From Pseudomonadota bacterium (GTDB lineage Bacteria > Desulfobacterota > Desulfobulbia > Desulfobulbales > JAGXFP01): a DNA stretch of 64,000 nucleotides. Shown in pieces: positions 36,168 through 44,760 of this stretch (position 1 is the first letter of the stretch; each line of letters begins with the position of its first letter). Under the pieces are notes generated by a model. The model was not told where the DNA came from. It ran no database searches and saw only the letters and a program-made list of their open reading frames with translations. Both the position numbers and the translations under genes were made by a program. The DNA is taken from contig JAHJAA010000009.1 in assembly GCA_018814305.1 (NCBI GenBank), positions 1 through 64,000 of the forward strand. The letters run 5' to 3'.

Positions 36168-36383
36168 ATGAAAATGAGTACAAAAGAACTTCTTGGGGAG
36201 GCCTTGAAACTTAATTCTTTTGAGCGTTTTTCTCTTGTGGAAAGTTTGCTCAAAAGTCTTGATGAACCGGACAGGGAGTTGGGTGAGATATGGGCGATAG
36301 AAGCTGAAAACAGGCTGCGCGCCTATCGAGAAGGTACGATGGAAGGAATCCCGATGGAGGCGATTTTTAGGGAAAAATCATGA
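36168..36383 (+). CDS. Antitoxin of a RelE/ParE-type module
   Basis: 71 residues, acidic, with the addiction-module pattern LKLNSFERFSLVESLLKSLDEPD and a C-terminal tail typical of unstable antitoxins (PF09720-like). GGAGG lies four bases before the first ATG; an ATG six bases later is possible. Its stop overlaps the toxin start (ATGA). It probably also binds DNA weakly or as a complex to repress its own transcript. Confidence 0.8.
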   Translation: MKMSTKELLGEALKLNSFERFSLVESLLKSLDEPDRELGEIWAIEAENRLRAYREGTMEGIPMEAIFREKS

Positions 36384-36670
36384 AGGTTGTTTTTATTAAA
36401 AAGGCAAAGCAGGAACTTGAGGATTCAGTTTGTTTATATGAGCTGGAATTTACTGGACTTGGCAGGAGATTTAAGGAGGAAGTGCGCAAGGCGGTTTTGC
36501 GAATCAAAGACTACCCTTTTGCCTGGTCGGTCGAGCGTGGTGATGTGAGAAAATGTGTTCTTCATAAGTTCCCCTTTAAATTGCTGTATGCCGTCGAGGA
36601 TGAATATTTGCTGGTGATTGCTTTGGCGCACCAGCATCGTAAACCCGACTACGGGATCGAGATATCATGA
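36380..36670 (+). CDS. RelE/ParE-family toxin
   Basis: 96 residues. VVFIKKAKQELEDSVCLYE, FKEEVRKAV and the C-terminal core VRKCVLHKFPFKLLYAVED are characteristic of the ParE/RelE superfamily. Members cut mRNA on the ribosome or poison gyrase; which is not clear here. Its stop overlaps the start of gspH (ATGA), so the module is embedded in the T2SS operon and coupled to it. Confidence 0.85.
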   Translation: MKVVFIKKAKQELEDSVCLYELEFTGLGRRFKEEVRKAVLRIKDYPFAWSVERGDVRKCVLHKFPFKLLYAVEDEYLLVIALAHQHRKPDYGIEIS

Positions 36671-37221
36671 AGAAGACTGGCAGTCGGCACGGAGTTTCAC
36701 CGTCCTTTCTCTCTTCTCCCTTCTGCTATTTCCATTCCCAAAAGGCCTTCTCTCTCCTGGAATTGATGGTTGTGATGGTGGTGATCGGGTTGATCACTGC
36801 GGTGACGGCTCCCAACTTCGGCCGGGCGCTGGCACCGCTCCAGGCCCGGAGCAGTGTCAAGAAAATTGCCGCGATCCTGCGGTATGCCCGGAGTCAGGCC
36901 GTGACCAGACAGGGGATCTACCGGGTCCATTTTGATTTTCCAGGTCGGGAGGTGGAGTTGCGGGCCGATCCAGCCGTGACCCCTGAGGCTCCAGCGGGAG
37001 GGACTCCTGGAATAGCCCGAAGCGAGATCTATACCCTGCCGGAAAACGTTACCTTCCAGACTGCGGGGGGGGGAGCGGCGCTCCTTGCTGATACGGTTTA
37101 TGCCATCAGTTTCTATCCCGCAGGGAATTCCAGCGGCGGCGAGGTGACCATTACCGGTCGGAGCGGGCACGCCTATGGGGTCAAGGTTGATTTTATCACC
37201 GGGATTACCGAGGTGTTCTGA
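36667..37221 (+). CDS. gspH: Pseudopilin GspH-like
   Basis: 184 residues. A long leader (about 27 residues) precedes the prepilin motif KAFSLLELMVV, with Glu at mature position 5. The residue before the cleavage site is Ala, not the usual Gly. The GspH-type C-terminal domain follows (about 55-184). It overlaps the toxin gene by four bases. GspH is one of the minor pseudopilins at the tip of the pseudopilus. Confidence 0.8.
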   Translation: MKKTGSRHGVSPSFLSSPFCYFHSQKAFSLLELMVVMVVIGLITAVTAPNFGRALAPLQARSSVKKIAAILRYARSQAVTRQGIYRVHFDFPGREVELRADPAVTPEAPAGGTPGIARSEIYTLPENVTFQTAGGGAALLADTVYAISFYPAGNSSGGEVTITGRSGHAYGVKVDFITGITEVF

Positions 37222-37266
37222 GGGAGAAGTGAGCGGGATTGAAGTCTTTGTGATCACGGTAAAATA

Positions 37267-37755
37267 ATGAAATCGGTTGCATCGAAACAAAGAATTTTGC
37301 GGCGGAGGAATGGAGGGGGCTTTCCGTCCTTTTTCCCACCATCTGCCCCCGGTCTTGCCGCCGGGTTCACCCTTATGGAGATTATGGTGGCGGTCTTGGT
37401 ACTGGCCATCGCCCTGACGATGATTATGCAGCTCTTGGCCGGAGGGTTTCGCTCGGAAAAGCTCTCTGAGGATTACTTTGAGGCCGTGGTTTGCGGACGG
37501 GGTGGAATGGAGTCAATTATGCTTAAGAAGTCGCTTGCCGCCAGGACCATGACCGGTTCCTGTGAGGGGGGGTACCATTGGCAGGCGGTTATTGCCCCGG
37601 ATGCGGTCCAGGTGGAAGGCAAGGTGCGGAGTGGTCTGGTCCCGTTTCGGATCGATCTGGAAGTCCTTTGGCCATCCGGTCGGGCCAACAGGTCTTTTCG
37701 GCTGGCCTCATTGCATCTCGCCCAACCAGAGCAAGAGGATGGACGTGCGCAATAA
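37267..37755 (+). CDS. gspI: Pseudopilin GspI-like
   Basis: 162 residues. The prepilin motif AGFTLMEIMVAV lies after a 33-residue basic leader, longer than typical. GspI forms the tip complex with GspJ and GspK. Its last 17 bases overlap gspJ. Confidence 0.75.
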   Translation: MKSVASKQRILRRRNGGGFPSFFPPSAPGLAAGFTLMEIMVAVLVLAIALTMIMQLLAGGFRSEKLSEDYFEAVVCGRGGMESIMLKKSLAARTMTGSCEGGYHWQAVIAPDAVQVEGKVRSGLVPFRIDLEVLWPSGRANRSFRLASLHLAQPEQEDGRAQ

Positions 37756-38383
37756 GGGCTTTACCCTGTTGGAATTGATGCTTTCCATGACCATCATGGC
37801 GGTGATCGCCGGGATCTGTTTCGGGGTTTTTCATCTGGGGGTCAGGGCCTGGGAACAGGGGGAAACTCGGGTGATCGCCAATCAGCGGTTACGGATTATC
37901 CCCGAATTGCTCAGGCGTCAGTTGGCTTCGGTTTCCTTGCCGGAATGGATCCGCCGAGATCGTCGTTTTTGGTTTTTTTCCGGGACGAGCCGGTCGCTTG
38001 AATTTTTTTCACGGATCTCCCTCTTGACCCAGCAGGACGAAGGGGGGGCCTTGGTCCACTATCGGGTCCGGTCCGATTCGGCAGGACGGGATACCCTCGA
38101 GCTGTATGAAATGGATCTTCTTCACCTCCGCCAGTTGGGGGGGGATGTGCCGGTTTTGACCGATGGAGATTTTCAAGGGTTGGTTTCCGGCTGGCACTCT
38201 GTGGTTTTTGCCTATCTTGGCCCGGAGCCGTTGAATCCAGAAGATGATCCTTGGGTGGGGGAATGGGACTCCACCACCAGAAAGGGAATCCCCCGGGCAG
38301 TGCGGGTATCCGTGCAATCGCGGGCCGGGGGGGGGCCATTGGTCTGGATTATTCCTCTGGCCGTAACCCGTGATGATGGCTGA
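37739..38383 (+). CDS. gspJ: Pseudopilin GspJ-like
   Basis: 214 residues from the ATG at 37739, inside the end of gspI; longer open frame upstream is not protein-like. A short leader MDVRNKG precedes FTLLELMLSMTIM. GspJ-type domain with VHYRVRSDSAG and MDLLHLRQLGG. It partners GspI and GspK. Confidence 0.8.
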   Translation: MDVRNKGFTLLELMLSMTIMAVIAGICFGVFHLGVRAWEQGETRVIANQRLRIIPELLRRQLASVSLPEWIRRDRRFWFFSGTSRSLEFFSRISLLTQQDEGGALVHYRVRSDSAGRDTLELYEMDLLHLRQLGGDVPVLTDGDFQGLVSGWHSVVFAYLGPEPLNPEDDPWVGEWDSTTRKGIPRAVRVSVQSRAGGGPLVWIIPLAVTRDDG

Positions 38384-39434
38384 ATCATTGGATATGAAAG
38401 TTGCTTTTCGATCTGGATGCTCCCAGCAGGGAATCGTCTTGTTGACGGTCCTCTGGATTCTGGTTCTGCTGGCCGTGATGGTCGGGCAGTTCTGTTATTC
38501 CATGCGGACCGAGTTGAATGTTACCCGGAATCTCCGCGATGAGACTGTGGGGTATTATCTGGCCCGGGCCGGGATAAACCTTGCCACTCTTAAGGTCATC
38601 GACGGGATTTCCGGGGATATTTATCTCCCGGATGGGACGGATGGCGAAGAAGGGTCGGTCTGGCGGATCAATCAGGAGATTTCCCCGATCCCGTTTGGCG
38701 GGGGGCGGATTCAGGTAAAGATTGACAACGAGAGCGGGAAAATCAATATTAACGAGGCTGATGTTCTTCTGCTGCAGATGTTGTTCAAATCATTCGGTAT
38801 TCCGGGGGACCAGGAAGCCACCATTGTCGAATCCATCCTGGACTGGCGGGATATGGATAATTTTCACCGCAACTATGGTGCCGAGAATGATTATTATCAG
38901 AATCTGCCCCAGCCCTACGCTTCGAACAATGGCCCTTTTCGTTCAATAGAAGAGCTCCTCCTGGTCAAGGGTGTGACCCGGGAGTTATGGCAGATGGGCC
39001 TTGGGCGGATGGTCACCGTCCAGAGTGACCTGGTCGAAAATACCTTGATCATGGGTTCTACCCCTGAAGATGAGGAGAAGCGAAAAATCAATATTAATGC
39101 TGCTCCGCCCGAGGTTCTGCGGTGTTTTCCTGGGATGACCAAGGAGATTCTTCAGGCGATCACCGAATATCGCCGGGAGCGGGATTTTGAGACGAAGAAT
39201 CAGTTCCGGCGTCTGGTCGGCGATTTGATGTTTCAAAAAATATTACCGTATATTTCGGTCCGAAATTCTTCATATTATACCATTCGGGCCACTGGGTTGC
39301 CGGAGGGCACTCAGGTCAGATCCACAGTTGAAGCCTTGGTTCGGCTTGATTCACGGAAGGGAACGGTCCGGGTGATCAACTGGGTTGATTATATTGATCC
39401 AGGCAGGGGAGAGGCAGTGGCTGATGGGGTGTAG
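38373..39434 (+). CDS. gspK: Pseudopilin GspK-like
   Basis: 353 residues from the ATG at 38373 (GTG at 38370 and ATGs at 38376 or 38394 are alternatives). It overlaps gspJ by 11 bases. The leader ends QQGIVLLTVLWILVLLAV; mature residue 5 is Leu rather than Glu, as is normal for GspK. The large domain has the paired helical regions INEADVLLLQML and INAAPPEVLRCF and the sequence LVKGVTRELWQMG. GspK caps the pseudopilus tip. Confidence 0.85.
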   Translation: MMAESLDMKVAFRSGCSQQGIVLLTVLWILVLLAVMVGQFCYSMRTELNVTRNLRDETVGYYLARAGINLATLKVIDGISGDIYLPDGTDGEEGSVWRINQEISPIPFGGGRIQVKIDNESGKININEADVLLLQMLFKSFGIPGDQEATIVESILDWRDMDNFHRNYGAENDYYQNLPQPYASNNGPFRSIEELLLVKGVTRELWQMGLGRMVTVQSDLVENTLIMGSTPEDEEKRKININAAPPEVLRCFPGMTKEILQAITEYRRERDFETKNQFRRLVGDLMFQKILPYISVRNSSYYTIRATGLPEGTQVRSTVEALVRLDSRKGTVRVINWVDYIDPGRGEAVADGV

Positions 39435-39479
39435 GTGCCGGCGGTAGGCCAAAGTTGACTTTTTTTCGGGCGCGGCCCG

Positions 39480-40853
39480 GTGAGTGAGACAATGTTTAAT
39501 AGAAACAGCATAGGGATAGAGATTGACCGGGAGGGCTGTGTGCTGGTTTGGCTGCAGAGCCGATTCCGGGAAGCGGTCATGATGGCCCAACGGTCCTGCC
39601 CCTTGCCCGCTCTGGGCGGCAGCGAGGACCGGCAGCGGGAGGTTGCGACTCGGCTTAAAGAATTTATTGGGGAGAACGGGATCGATTCTCCGGAAATTTA
39701 TCTGGCCCTGCCCACGGAAACGGGAATCGTTCGTGATCTTCAGTTTCCCCTGGCCGTGAAGGAGAATTTTCGGGAGACCATCCGGCTGGAGATGGAGAAG
39801 TATATCCCCCTGCCGGTTGATCAAATTTATTATGATTGGCAGATCATCGCCGAAGATAAAAAGAACAAGCAGTTGACCATTCTCCTGGTCGTGATCAGGA
39901 AGGAGGATCTTGATCCATGGTTGCGGATGTGCCGGGAATTTGAGCTTGGGATCTCCGGGATTGAGCTTACCGCAACTGCCCTGGCCAACGGACTTGCCGG
40001 AATGATCGGGAAACCCGCCCGGGAGGCGGCTGTTTATTTCCATCCGGGCAGTGATCGGACCACTCTCTGTCTGTTGTCCGGGGGGCAATTGCTGGCGGCC
40101 AGGACTGTGGTCGAGACGACTCTGTCTCTGCCGGAACTCCTGGCGCCGGAGCTGAAGATTGCCCGGGAGCACGGGGTGTTGGCCGGTAAACCGCTGGGGA
40201 TTATGATCGGTTCGGAGGCGGTTCGGTTTGGGTCGGAGATCCCCGGTTCCTCTGAAATTGGCCCGGTTGTGCCCCTTGCTGATTCGCTGGGGGCGGTGGA
40301 GCAACTTGCCGCCTATGGTCTGGCCAGAAAAGGACTTGGTCGGGTGTCCAGCCGGATCAACCTGATGCCGACTGGCCAGCGTAAGCGGCCGGATCGCCAG
40401 GTAATGTATCTTGTTATCGGTCTGTTGGCGGTCAATATTTTTCTCTTTATGGGCTGGGCAGGGAGCTTGATAATTCAAAGTAAGCTCGATAATACCCGGC
40501 TTGACGCGGAGATCAGCAAACTATCGGACCGGACCAGGGATCTTGTCGTGATCGATCAGCAGGTCCGTGAGGCTCGGACGAAGATCGCGCTGCTCAGTGA
40601 CTTCCAATCAGGCCACCCTGCTGCGGCCGATTTGATGCTTGAATTGTCCCGGATTTTGCCATCTTCCGCCTGGCTGGATACGTTGACCATCAAGGGAGGA
40701 AAAATCGAAATTTCCGGGCGTGGCGAGTCGGTTGCCGATCTGGTTACTCTGCTGGAAGCCTCCGATGTTTTTAGAAATGCCGCGTTCCTCTCCACCATCA
40801 TCAGGGGGCAGGACGGTAAGGAAAATTTTAAGATCCAGATGGAGATCGAGTAG
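39480..40853 (+). CDS. gspL: GspL-type protein (PilM-like actin fold plus PilN-like region)
   Basis: 457 residues from GTG at 39480; ATG at 39492 is also possible. The cytoplasmic N-terminus (about 1-300) has an actin-like PilM/GspL fold (GIEIDREGCVL, LEMEKYIPLPVDQI). A transmembrane segment at about 309-328 is followed by a coiled segment and a periplasmic ferredoxin-like part with LSRILPSSAWLDTLTI as in PilN. GspL links the ATPase to the inner-membrane assembly. The gene is followed by palindrome C. Confidence 0.85.
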   Translation: MSETMFNRNSIGIEIDREGCVLVWLQSRFREAVMMAQRSCPLPALGGSEDRQREVATRLKEFIGENGIDSPEIYLALPTETGIVRDLQFPLAVKENFRETIRLEMEKYIPLPVDQIYYDWQIIAEDKKNKQLTILLVVIRKEDLDPWLRMCREFELGISGIELTATALANGLAGMIGKPAREAAVYFHPGSDRTTLCLLSGGQLLAARTVVETTLSLPELLAPELKIAREHGVLAGKPLGIMIGSEAVRFGSEIPGSSEIGPVVPLADSLGAVEQLAAYGLARKGLGRVSSRINLMPTGQRKRPDRQVMYLVIGLLAVNIFLFMGWAGSLIIQSKLDNTRLDAEISKLSDRTRDLVVIDQQVREARTKIALLSDFQSGHPAAADLMLELSRILPSSAWLDTLTIKGGKIEISGRGESVADLVTLLEASDVFRNAAFLSTIIRGQDGKENFKIQMEIE

Positions 40854-40869
40854 GTCGAAGGGAAGGGAA

Positions 40870-41061
40870 GATGGCGTCGTAAAAAGTCCGATCTACCGCG
40901 TCGTAGCGCGTTTTTGCTCTCTCGGCATACCACATGTATGGCCTCACTCGCAGGTAAGCGAACGATGTGAGACTCCGAAAACACACTACTCCTCGGAGTC
41001 TACGCTTACCTGTAGATCGAAATCTTTACTTAGCCATCGATTTACTTTTTACGAGACCATC
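40870..41061. repeat. Long intergenic palindrome C (inside the T2SS operon)
   Basis: GATGGCGTCGTAAAAAGT (40870-40887) pairs with ACTTTTTACGAGACCATC (41044-41061). Inside are nested arms CGATCTAC/GTAGATCG, CAGGTAAGCG/CGCTTACCTG and GACTCCGA/TCGGAGTC. The element sits between gspL and gspM; the RBS of gspM lies at its edge. Confidence 0.75.
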
Positions 41062-41073
41062 AAGGGAATATCA

Positions 41074-41658
41074 ATGACTTTTTATATCCAACAGAGACGA
41101 CCACTGATCCTGCTGGTCATCGCCAGTATTCTCCTGGTGATGGTGGCCCTGAATTTTCTGCTCCCGATTGATCTGGGGGGGGGCGGTGGGGAACTGGCCG
41201 GGAAGGAAATGCGGATCGTCAATCTGGAGCAGCGTCTTGCCCGGAAAGGGGTGTTGCAGCAGGAGTTCCTCGAACTGAGTCGACAGTTGGCGGGAGCCGA
41301 GACCGGTTTGCTGAATGGTCGGACTCCGGCCCTTGCCGCGGTGGATCTGCAGAATCGTCTCACCGAACTCGTCACCGGAACCGGCGCGGCCATGACCTCT
41401 CAACGGGTCCTGCCCTCTCCTCGGCAGAACACTACAACGCCTTCGCCGTATGTGGAAATTCCCGTACAGATTGCTGCTTCATTGACGGTTCGTCAGCTCA
41501 AGGATTTGTTATACGGGATCAGTGCTTCTCCGGTTTTTATGCAGATCCGTGAGGCTGAAGTCAGAGTGGTCAAGCAGGAGGAAGGAATTCTGCTGGCCAC
41601 CCTCACTGTCTCGGGGGTGATGCCCATGGTTGAAGAGAGCAGGGAGGGAGCCCAATGA
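41074..41658 (+). CDS. gspM: GspM-type (PilO-like) protein
   Basis: 194 residues from the ATG at 41074 (AGGGA upstream); the open frame further upstream lies inside the palindrome and gspL and is not real. A short cytoplasmic N-terminus is followed by one transmembrane segment (about 11-33), a coiled coil and a small periplasmic domain (about 95-190), as in GspM and PilO. It pairs with GspL in the inner-membrane platform. Confidence 0.8.
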   Translation: MTFYIQQRRPLILLVIASILLVMVALNFLLPIDLGGGGGELAGKEMRIVNLEQRLARKGVLQQEFLELSRQLAGAETGLLNGRTPALAAVDLQNRLTELVTGTGAAMTSQRVLPSPRQNTTTPSPYVEIPVQIAASLTVRQLKDLLYGISASPVFMQIREAEVRVVKQEEGILLATLTVSGVMPMVEESREGAQ

Positions 41659-42380
41659 AGCGTCTGGTCCTGCTGTTGGTTCTGTTCGTGGCCGCCCTGG
41701 TTTTCTCCATTAAGATTTACGGGGTCTGGACCGGGGATCGGGTTGAAGTGAAGCCTGCCGCATCCCAGGCGGCCGTTGCTTCGGTTGGGAAATCGTTCTT
41801 TCGGCGGATGCCGCAACCCCGGGGGGCGTATGAGCCCATCACCGGTCGGAATCTATTCTCTCCTCTTCGACAGGAGGTGATCCCCCCGGTTGAAGAGCTT
41901 GCCTCGCAAGCGCCGGTGGTGGCAGCCCCCGAAATCAAGGAAGTGAAAATAGCCGGCCGCGAGATCGTGCTTTTTGGCACCATGTCTCTGGGGACCGGGC
42001 AATCGGCCTTGATCAGTAATCCATTTAAGTCCGAGGATGACTCCAGGGAGAATCGATGGGTGAAGATTGGTGATCAGCTCGCCAACCTGCAAGTGGATGA
42101 TATTCAGCGTGATCGGCTGATTTTACGGGAAGGAAATAAGCGGTATGTCATCCTGTTGCGTGATCAGACGAAACCGAAAATCGCCAAGTCCGGGGAGCCT
42201 TCGGCCACGGTGTCGAACCGGAGCCAGCCCACTGTGGTTTCGACGGATGTTGCTCCTGTGAACACTTCGGTCGGTAAGGCCTCGATTGGTTCCGGCCCGG
42301 CGGGCAAGACGGATAAACAAGAGGGGGATGAGTATGTGATTGTCAATACCCCCTTCGGTCCTCAGAGAATAAGGAAATAG
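41655..42380 (+). CDS. gspC: GspC/PilP-like inner-membrane linker protein
   Basis: 241 residues; overlaps gspM by four bases. One N-terminal transmembrane segment (about 3-22) precedes a homology-region-like beta domain (about 60-175; ITGRNLFSPLRQ, LFGTMSLGTGQSALI). The tail is low complexity. GspC connects the inner-membrane platform with the secretin GspD, encoded next. No PDZ or coiled-coil domain is seen. Confidence 0.75.
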   Translation: MKRLVLLLVLFVAALVFSIKIYGVWTGDRVEVKPAASQAAVASVGKSFFRRMPQPRGAYEPITGRNLFSPLRQEVIPPVEELASQAPVVAAPEIKEVKIAGREIVLFGTMSLGTGQSALISNPFKSEDDSRENRWVKIGDQLANLQVDDIQRDRLILREGNKRYVILLRDQTKPKIAKSGEPSATVSNRSQPTVVSTDVAPVNTSVGKASIGSGPAGKTDKQEGDEYVIVNTPFGPQRIRK

Positions 42381-42388
42381 AACCCGTG

Positions 42389-44629
42389 ATGAAAAAAAAT
42401 TGGAAATTCATTCCTCTTGTGGTGGCTCTTCTGGCGATCGTATTCTTGCCGGGGTGCGCACTCCTGGATTCCTCGGCAGAGCGAAATGAGCTGGAGATCT
42501 CTTCGTCGACCAGGGCGATGTCCGCTCCAGTCGGGGAGTTGAATCCCGATATGCCGGCCGTGCCGGAGAGTTCGGCTGGGAGCCCGTCCTCTGTGGAGTC
42601 GGCACCAAACCCCTTTCAGAACGAGCTGAAGACAAGCCGGATCCAAGCGCCCGAAGCATCCCGGAGCGGCGCCGGACGTACCTCGCCGTTTGGCGGGGGG
42701 GAGACCGATAATCCGAGTGTTCCCCTGGAGTCGGTTGAAATTCAGCCCCAGTCCCAGGGTATTCAACAGTCCGATGGTGGGATGGTGCTTAATTTTGATC
42801 AAGCCGAGCTTGCCGATGTGGTTTTGGCCTTCGCGGAAATGTTGAAGATCAATTACATGGTTATTGCCGAGCTCAAGGGGCAGGTCACCATCCAGACCAG
42901 TGGAGCCTTGAACGATGGTGATCTGCTGGGGCTTTTTTATCAGATTCTTGAGGCCAATAAACTTACCGCAGTCAAGGAGGGTGATCTCTATAAGATCGTT
43001 CCGGTTAAAGAGGCGGCCAGATTCTTACCGGAGATCCGGACCGGTTCTCCGGGGGTGGGAGCGACCACTCCGGGGGTTCTGATCCAGGTGGTGCCGTTGA
43101 AATATATCAGCCCCCAGGAGATGATCAAAATTCTGACTCCGTTTTTATCGACGGAGGGGAGCATCATCAGTAACGAGACTTCCCGCACCCTGGTGATTGT
43201 AGATCAGCGCCTTAATCTGTTGAAAGCCATGCAGCTGATCATGACCTTTGACGTGGATCTGTTTGCCACGATCAAGTATCGATTTTTTCAGCCCCGGAAC
43301 GTCCCCGGTAAGGATATTCTGCCTCTGTTGACCAAGTTTATGGGGCTGTACAATAAGAATACCAAGGAAGAGGTCGAGTTCTTCAGTCTAGAAAAAATCA
43401 ACAGTATTCTGGTGATTACGAGCAGTGATCGGATCCTGGCTCGGGTTGAAGAGTTGATGGGCGAGCTGGACAGACCTGGCCAGGAGGTCGAGTCCCATAT
43501 TTATATCTACTTTTTGAAAAACAGCCAGGCGGAGGATATGCATACCCTCTTGACCGCGATTTTCACCGGGACGGCTCCGGAGGAAAAGAACTCCGGCAAG
43601 GATGAGGCCCAGCCCGAAACTGCGGCTGCCGCCAGTGGGCCGAATCCCTTTGGTCCGAAGACGGCGGCTGCTCCAGCGACTGGGGCAGTGAGTGGCCCGG
43701 CCAGGGCAATCAATGCGGCTGATTTTGGGACGGGGAGTCTTCGCGGGCAGGTCAAAATCAATAAGGATGAGATCCGGAACGCCCTGATTATCGAGGCGGT
43801 CCCCAGTGACTATCTGATCATCGAAAAGGTTCTGAAACGCCTGGATATTCTGCCCCGGCAGGTATTGATTTCGGTGAACGTGGTTGAGGTGCAGTTGGAT
43901 GACCAGATGGATCTCGGGGTGGAGTGGTCCTGGAATAAGGTTAACAGCGGGACCCCACAACCCAATTTTTGGTCCATGGTGGCGGGATCCTCAGGACTCA
44001 GTTACATGATCGGTGAGACCAATAAGTGGAACGCCGCGCTCTCTGCCCTGGCCCAGAAGAAAAAGGTCAATATTCTCTCTTCACCGACCGTTCTTGCCTC
44101 GGACAACAAGTCCGCCAAGATAGATATTGCCACCGAGATTCCGGTGGCCAGCGCCCAGATCCAATATGATGATGCCAATGGCAACAAGACCCAGACCGAT
44201 ATTCAATATCGAAATACCGGGGTGTTGCTCGATGTGACTCCCCATATCAATGAGTATGGCCTGGTCAGTATGGAAGTAAGTCAGGAGGTCAGTGAGCAGG
44301 CCTCCTCGGTGAGTGTTGGTGGAGGCTCCTATCCCTCGTTTTTTAAACGTTCCGTCAGTACTACCTTGACCGTCAACGACGGTCAGACCGTGGTCATCGG
44401 TGGATTGATCCGGGAGACCAAATCCAACTCCGACAGTGGGGTGCCATTTCTGGCTCAACTCCCCTTGATCGGCTGGATTTTTGGCAGGACCGGCGACAGT
44501 GTGTCCAAGACCGAGTTGATTATCCTGATCACCCCCAAGGTTATGGCGAATCTGGAGGATGTTGATGCGGTCACCCGCGAGTTTTCGCGAAAACTCGGTT
44601 ATGAACCCCGTCGTGCTCCTGCTCTGTAA
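42389..44629 (+). CDS. gspD: Type II secretion outer-membrane secretin GspD (lipoprotein)
   Basis: 746 residues from the ATG at 42389; a GTG at 42386 is the alternative. Lipobox LPGC places the lipidated Cys at 23, so it may reach the outer membrane without a separate pilotin. N0 domain starts near 135 (LNFDQAELADVVLAFAE), N1 to N3 follow, with an Ala/Pro-rich insertion near 395-440, and the secretin domain starts near 490 (QVLISVNVVEVQLDDQMDLG) and ends near 735 with LIILITPKV. It is the outer-membrane channel of the system and the last gsp gene. Confidence 0.9.
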   Translation: MKKNWKFIPLVVALLAIVFLPGCALLDSSAERNELEISSSTRAMSAPVGELNPDMPAVPESSAGSPSSVESAPNPFQNELKTSRIQAPEASRSGAGRTSPFGGGETDNPSVPLESVEIQPQSQGIQQSDGGMVLNFDQAELADVVLAFAEMLKINYMVIAELKGQVTIQTSGALNDGDLLGLFYQILEANKLTAVKEGDLYKIVPVKEAARFLPEIRTGSPGVGATTPGVLIQVVPLKYISPQEMIKILTPFLSTEGSIISNETSRTLVIVDQRLNLLKAMQLIMTFDVDLFATIKYRFFQPRNVPGKDILPLLTKFMGLYNKNTKEEVEFFSLEKINSILVITSSDRILARVEELMGELDRPGQEVESHIYIYFLKNSQAEDMHTLLTAIFTGTAPEEKNSGKDEAQPETAAAASGPNPFGPKTAAAPATGAVSGPARAINAADFGTGSLRGQVKINKDEIRNALIIEAVPSDYLIIEKVLKRLDILPRQVLISVNVVEVQLDDQMDLGVEWSWNKVNSGTPQPNFWSMVAGSSGLSYMIGETNKWNAALSALAQKKKVNILSSPTVLASDNKSAKIDIATEIPVASAQIQYDDANGNKTQTDIQYRNTGVLLDVTPHINEYGLVSMEVSQEVSEQASSVSVGGGSYPSFFKRSVSTTLTVNDGQTVVIGGLIRETKSNSDSGVPFLAQLPLIGWIFGRTGDSVSKTELIILITPKVMANLEDVDAVTREFSRKLGYEPRRAPAL

Positions 44630-44640
44630 ACGATGATGAC

Positions 44641-44665
44641 CCAGGGGCACCTGGAAATTATTTTG
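44641..44665 (+). terminator. Weak terminator-like hairpin after gspD
   Basis: CCAGG-GGCA-CCTGG is followed by AAATTATTTT. The stem has only five pairs, so it would attenuate rather than end transcription. Confidence 0.35.
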
Positions 44666-44760
44666 CTGGTGCAGCTTGAATGTCCCCGGCCGAAAGACCC
44701 TGTTCTTCGATGTTTTCATGGCCAGGCGGGTTGAACCCCGCAATGTGTGAATAGTCCGAC

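Noticed and set aside
36050-36253. 67-codon minus-strand ORF before the toxin-antitoxin pair
   Set aside because: Overlaps the antitoxin gene on the other strand and has no RBS.
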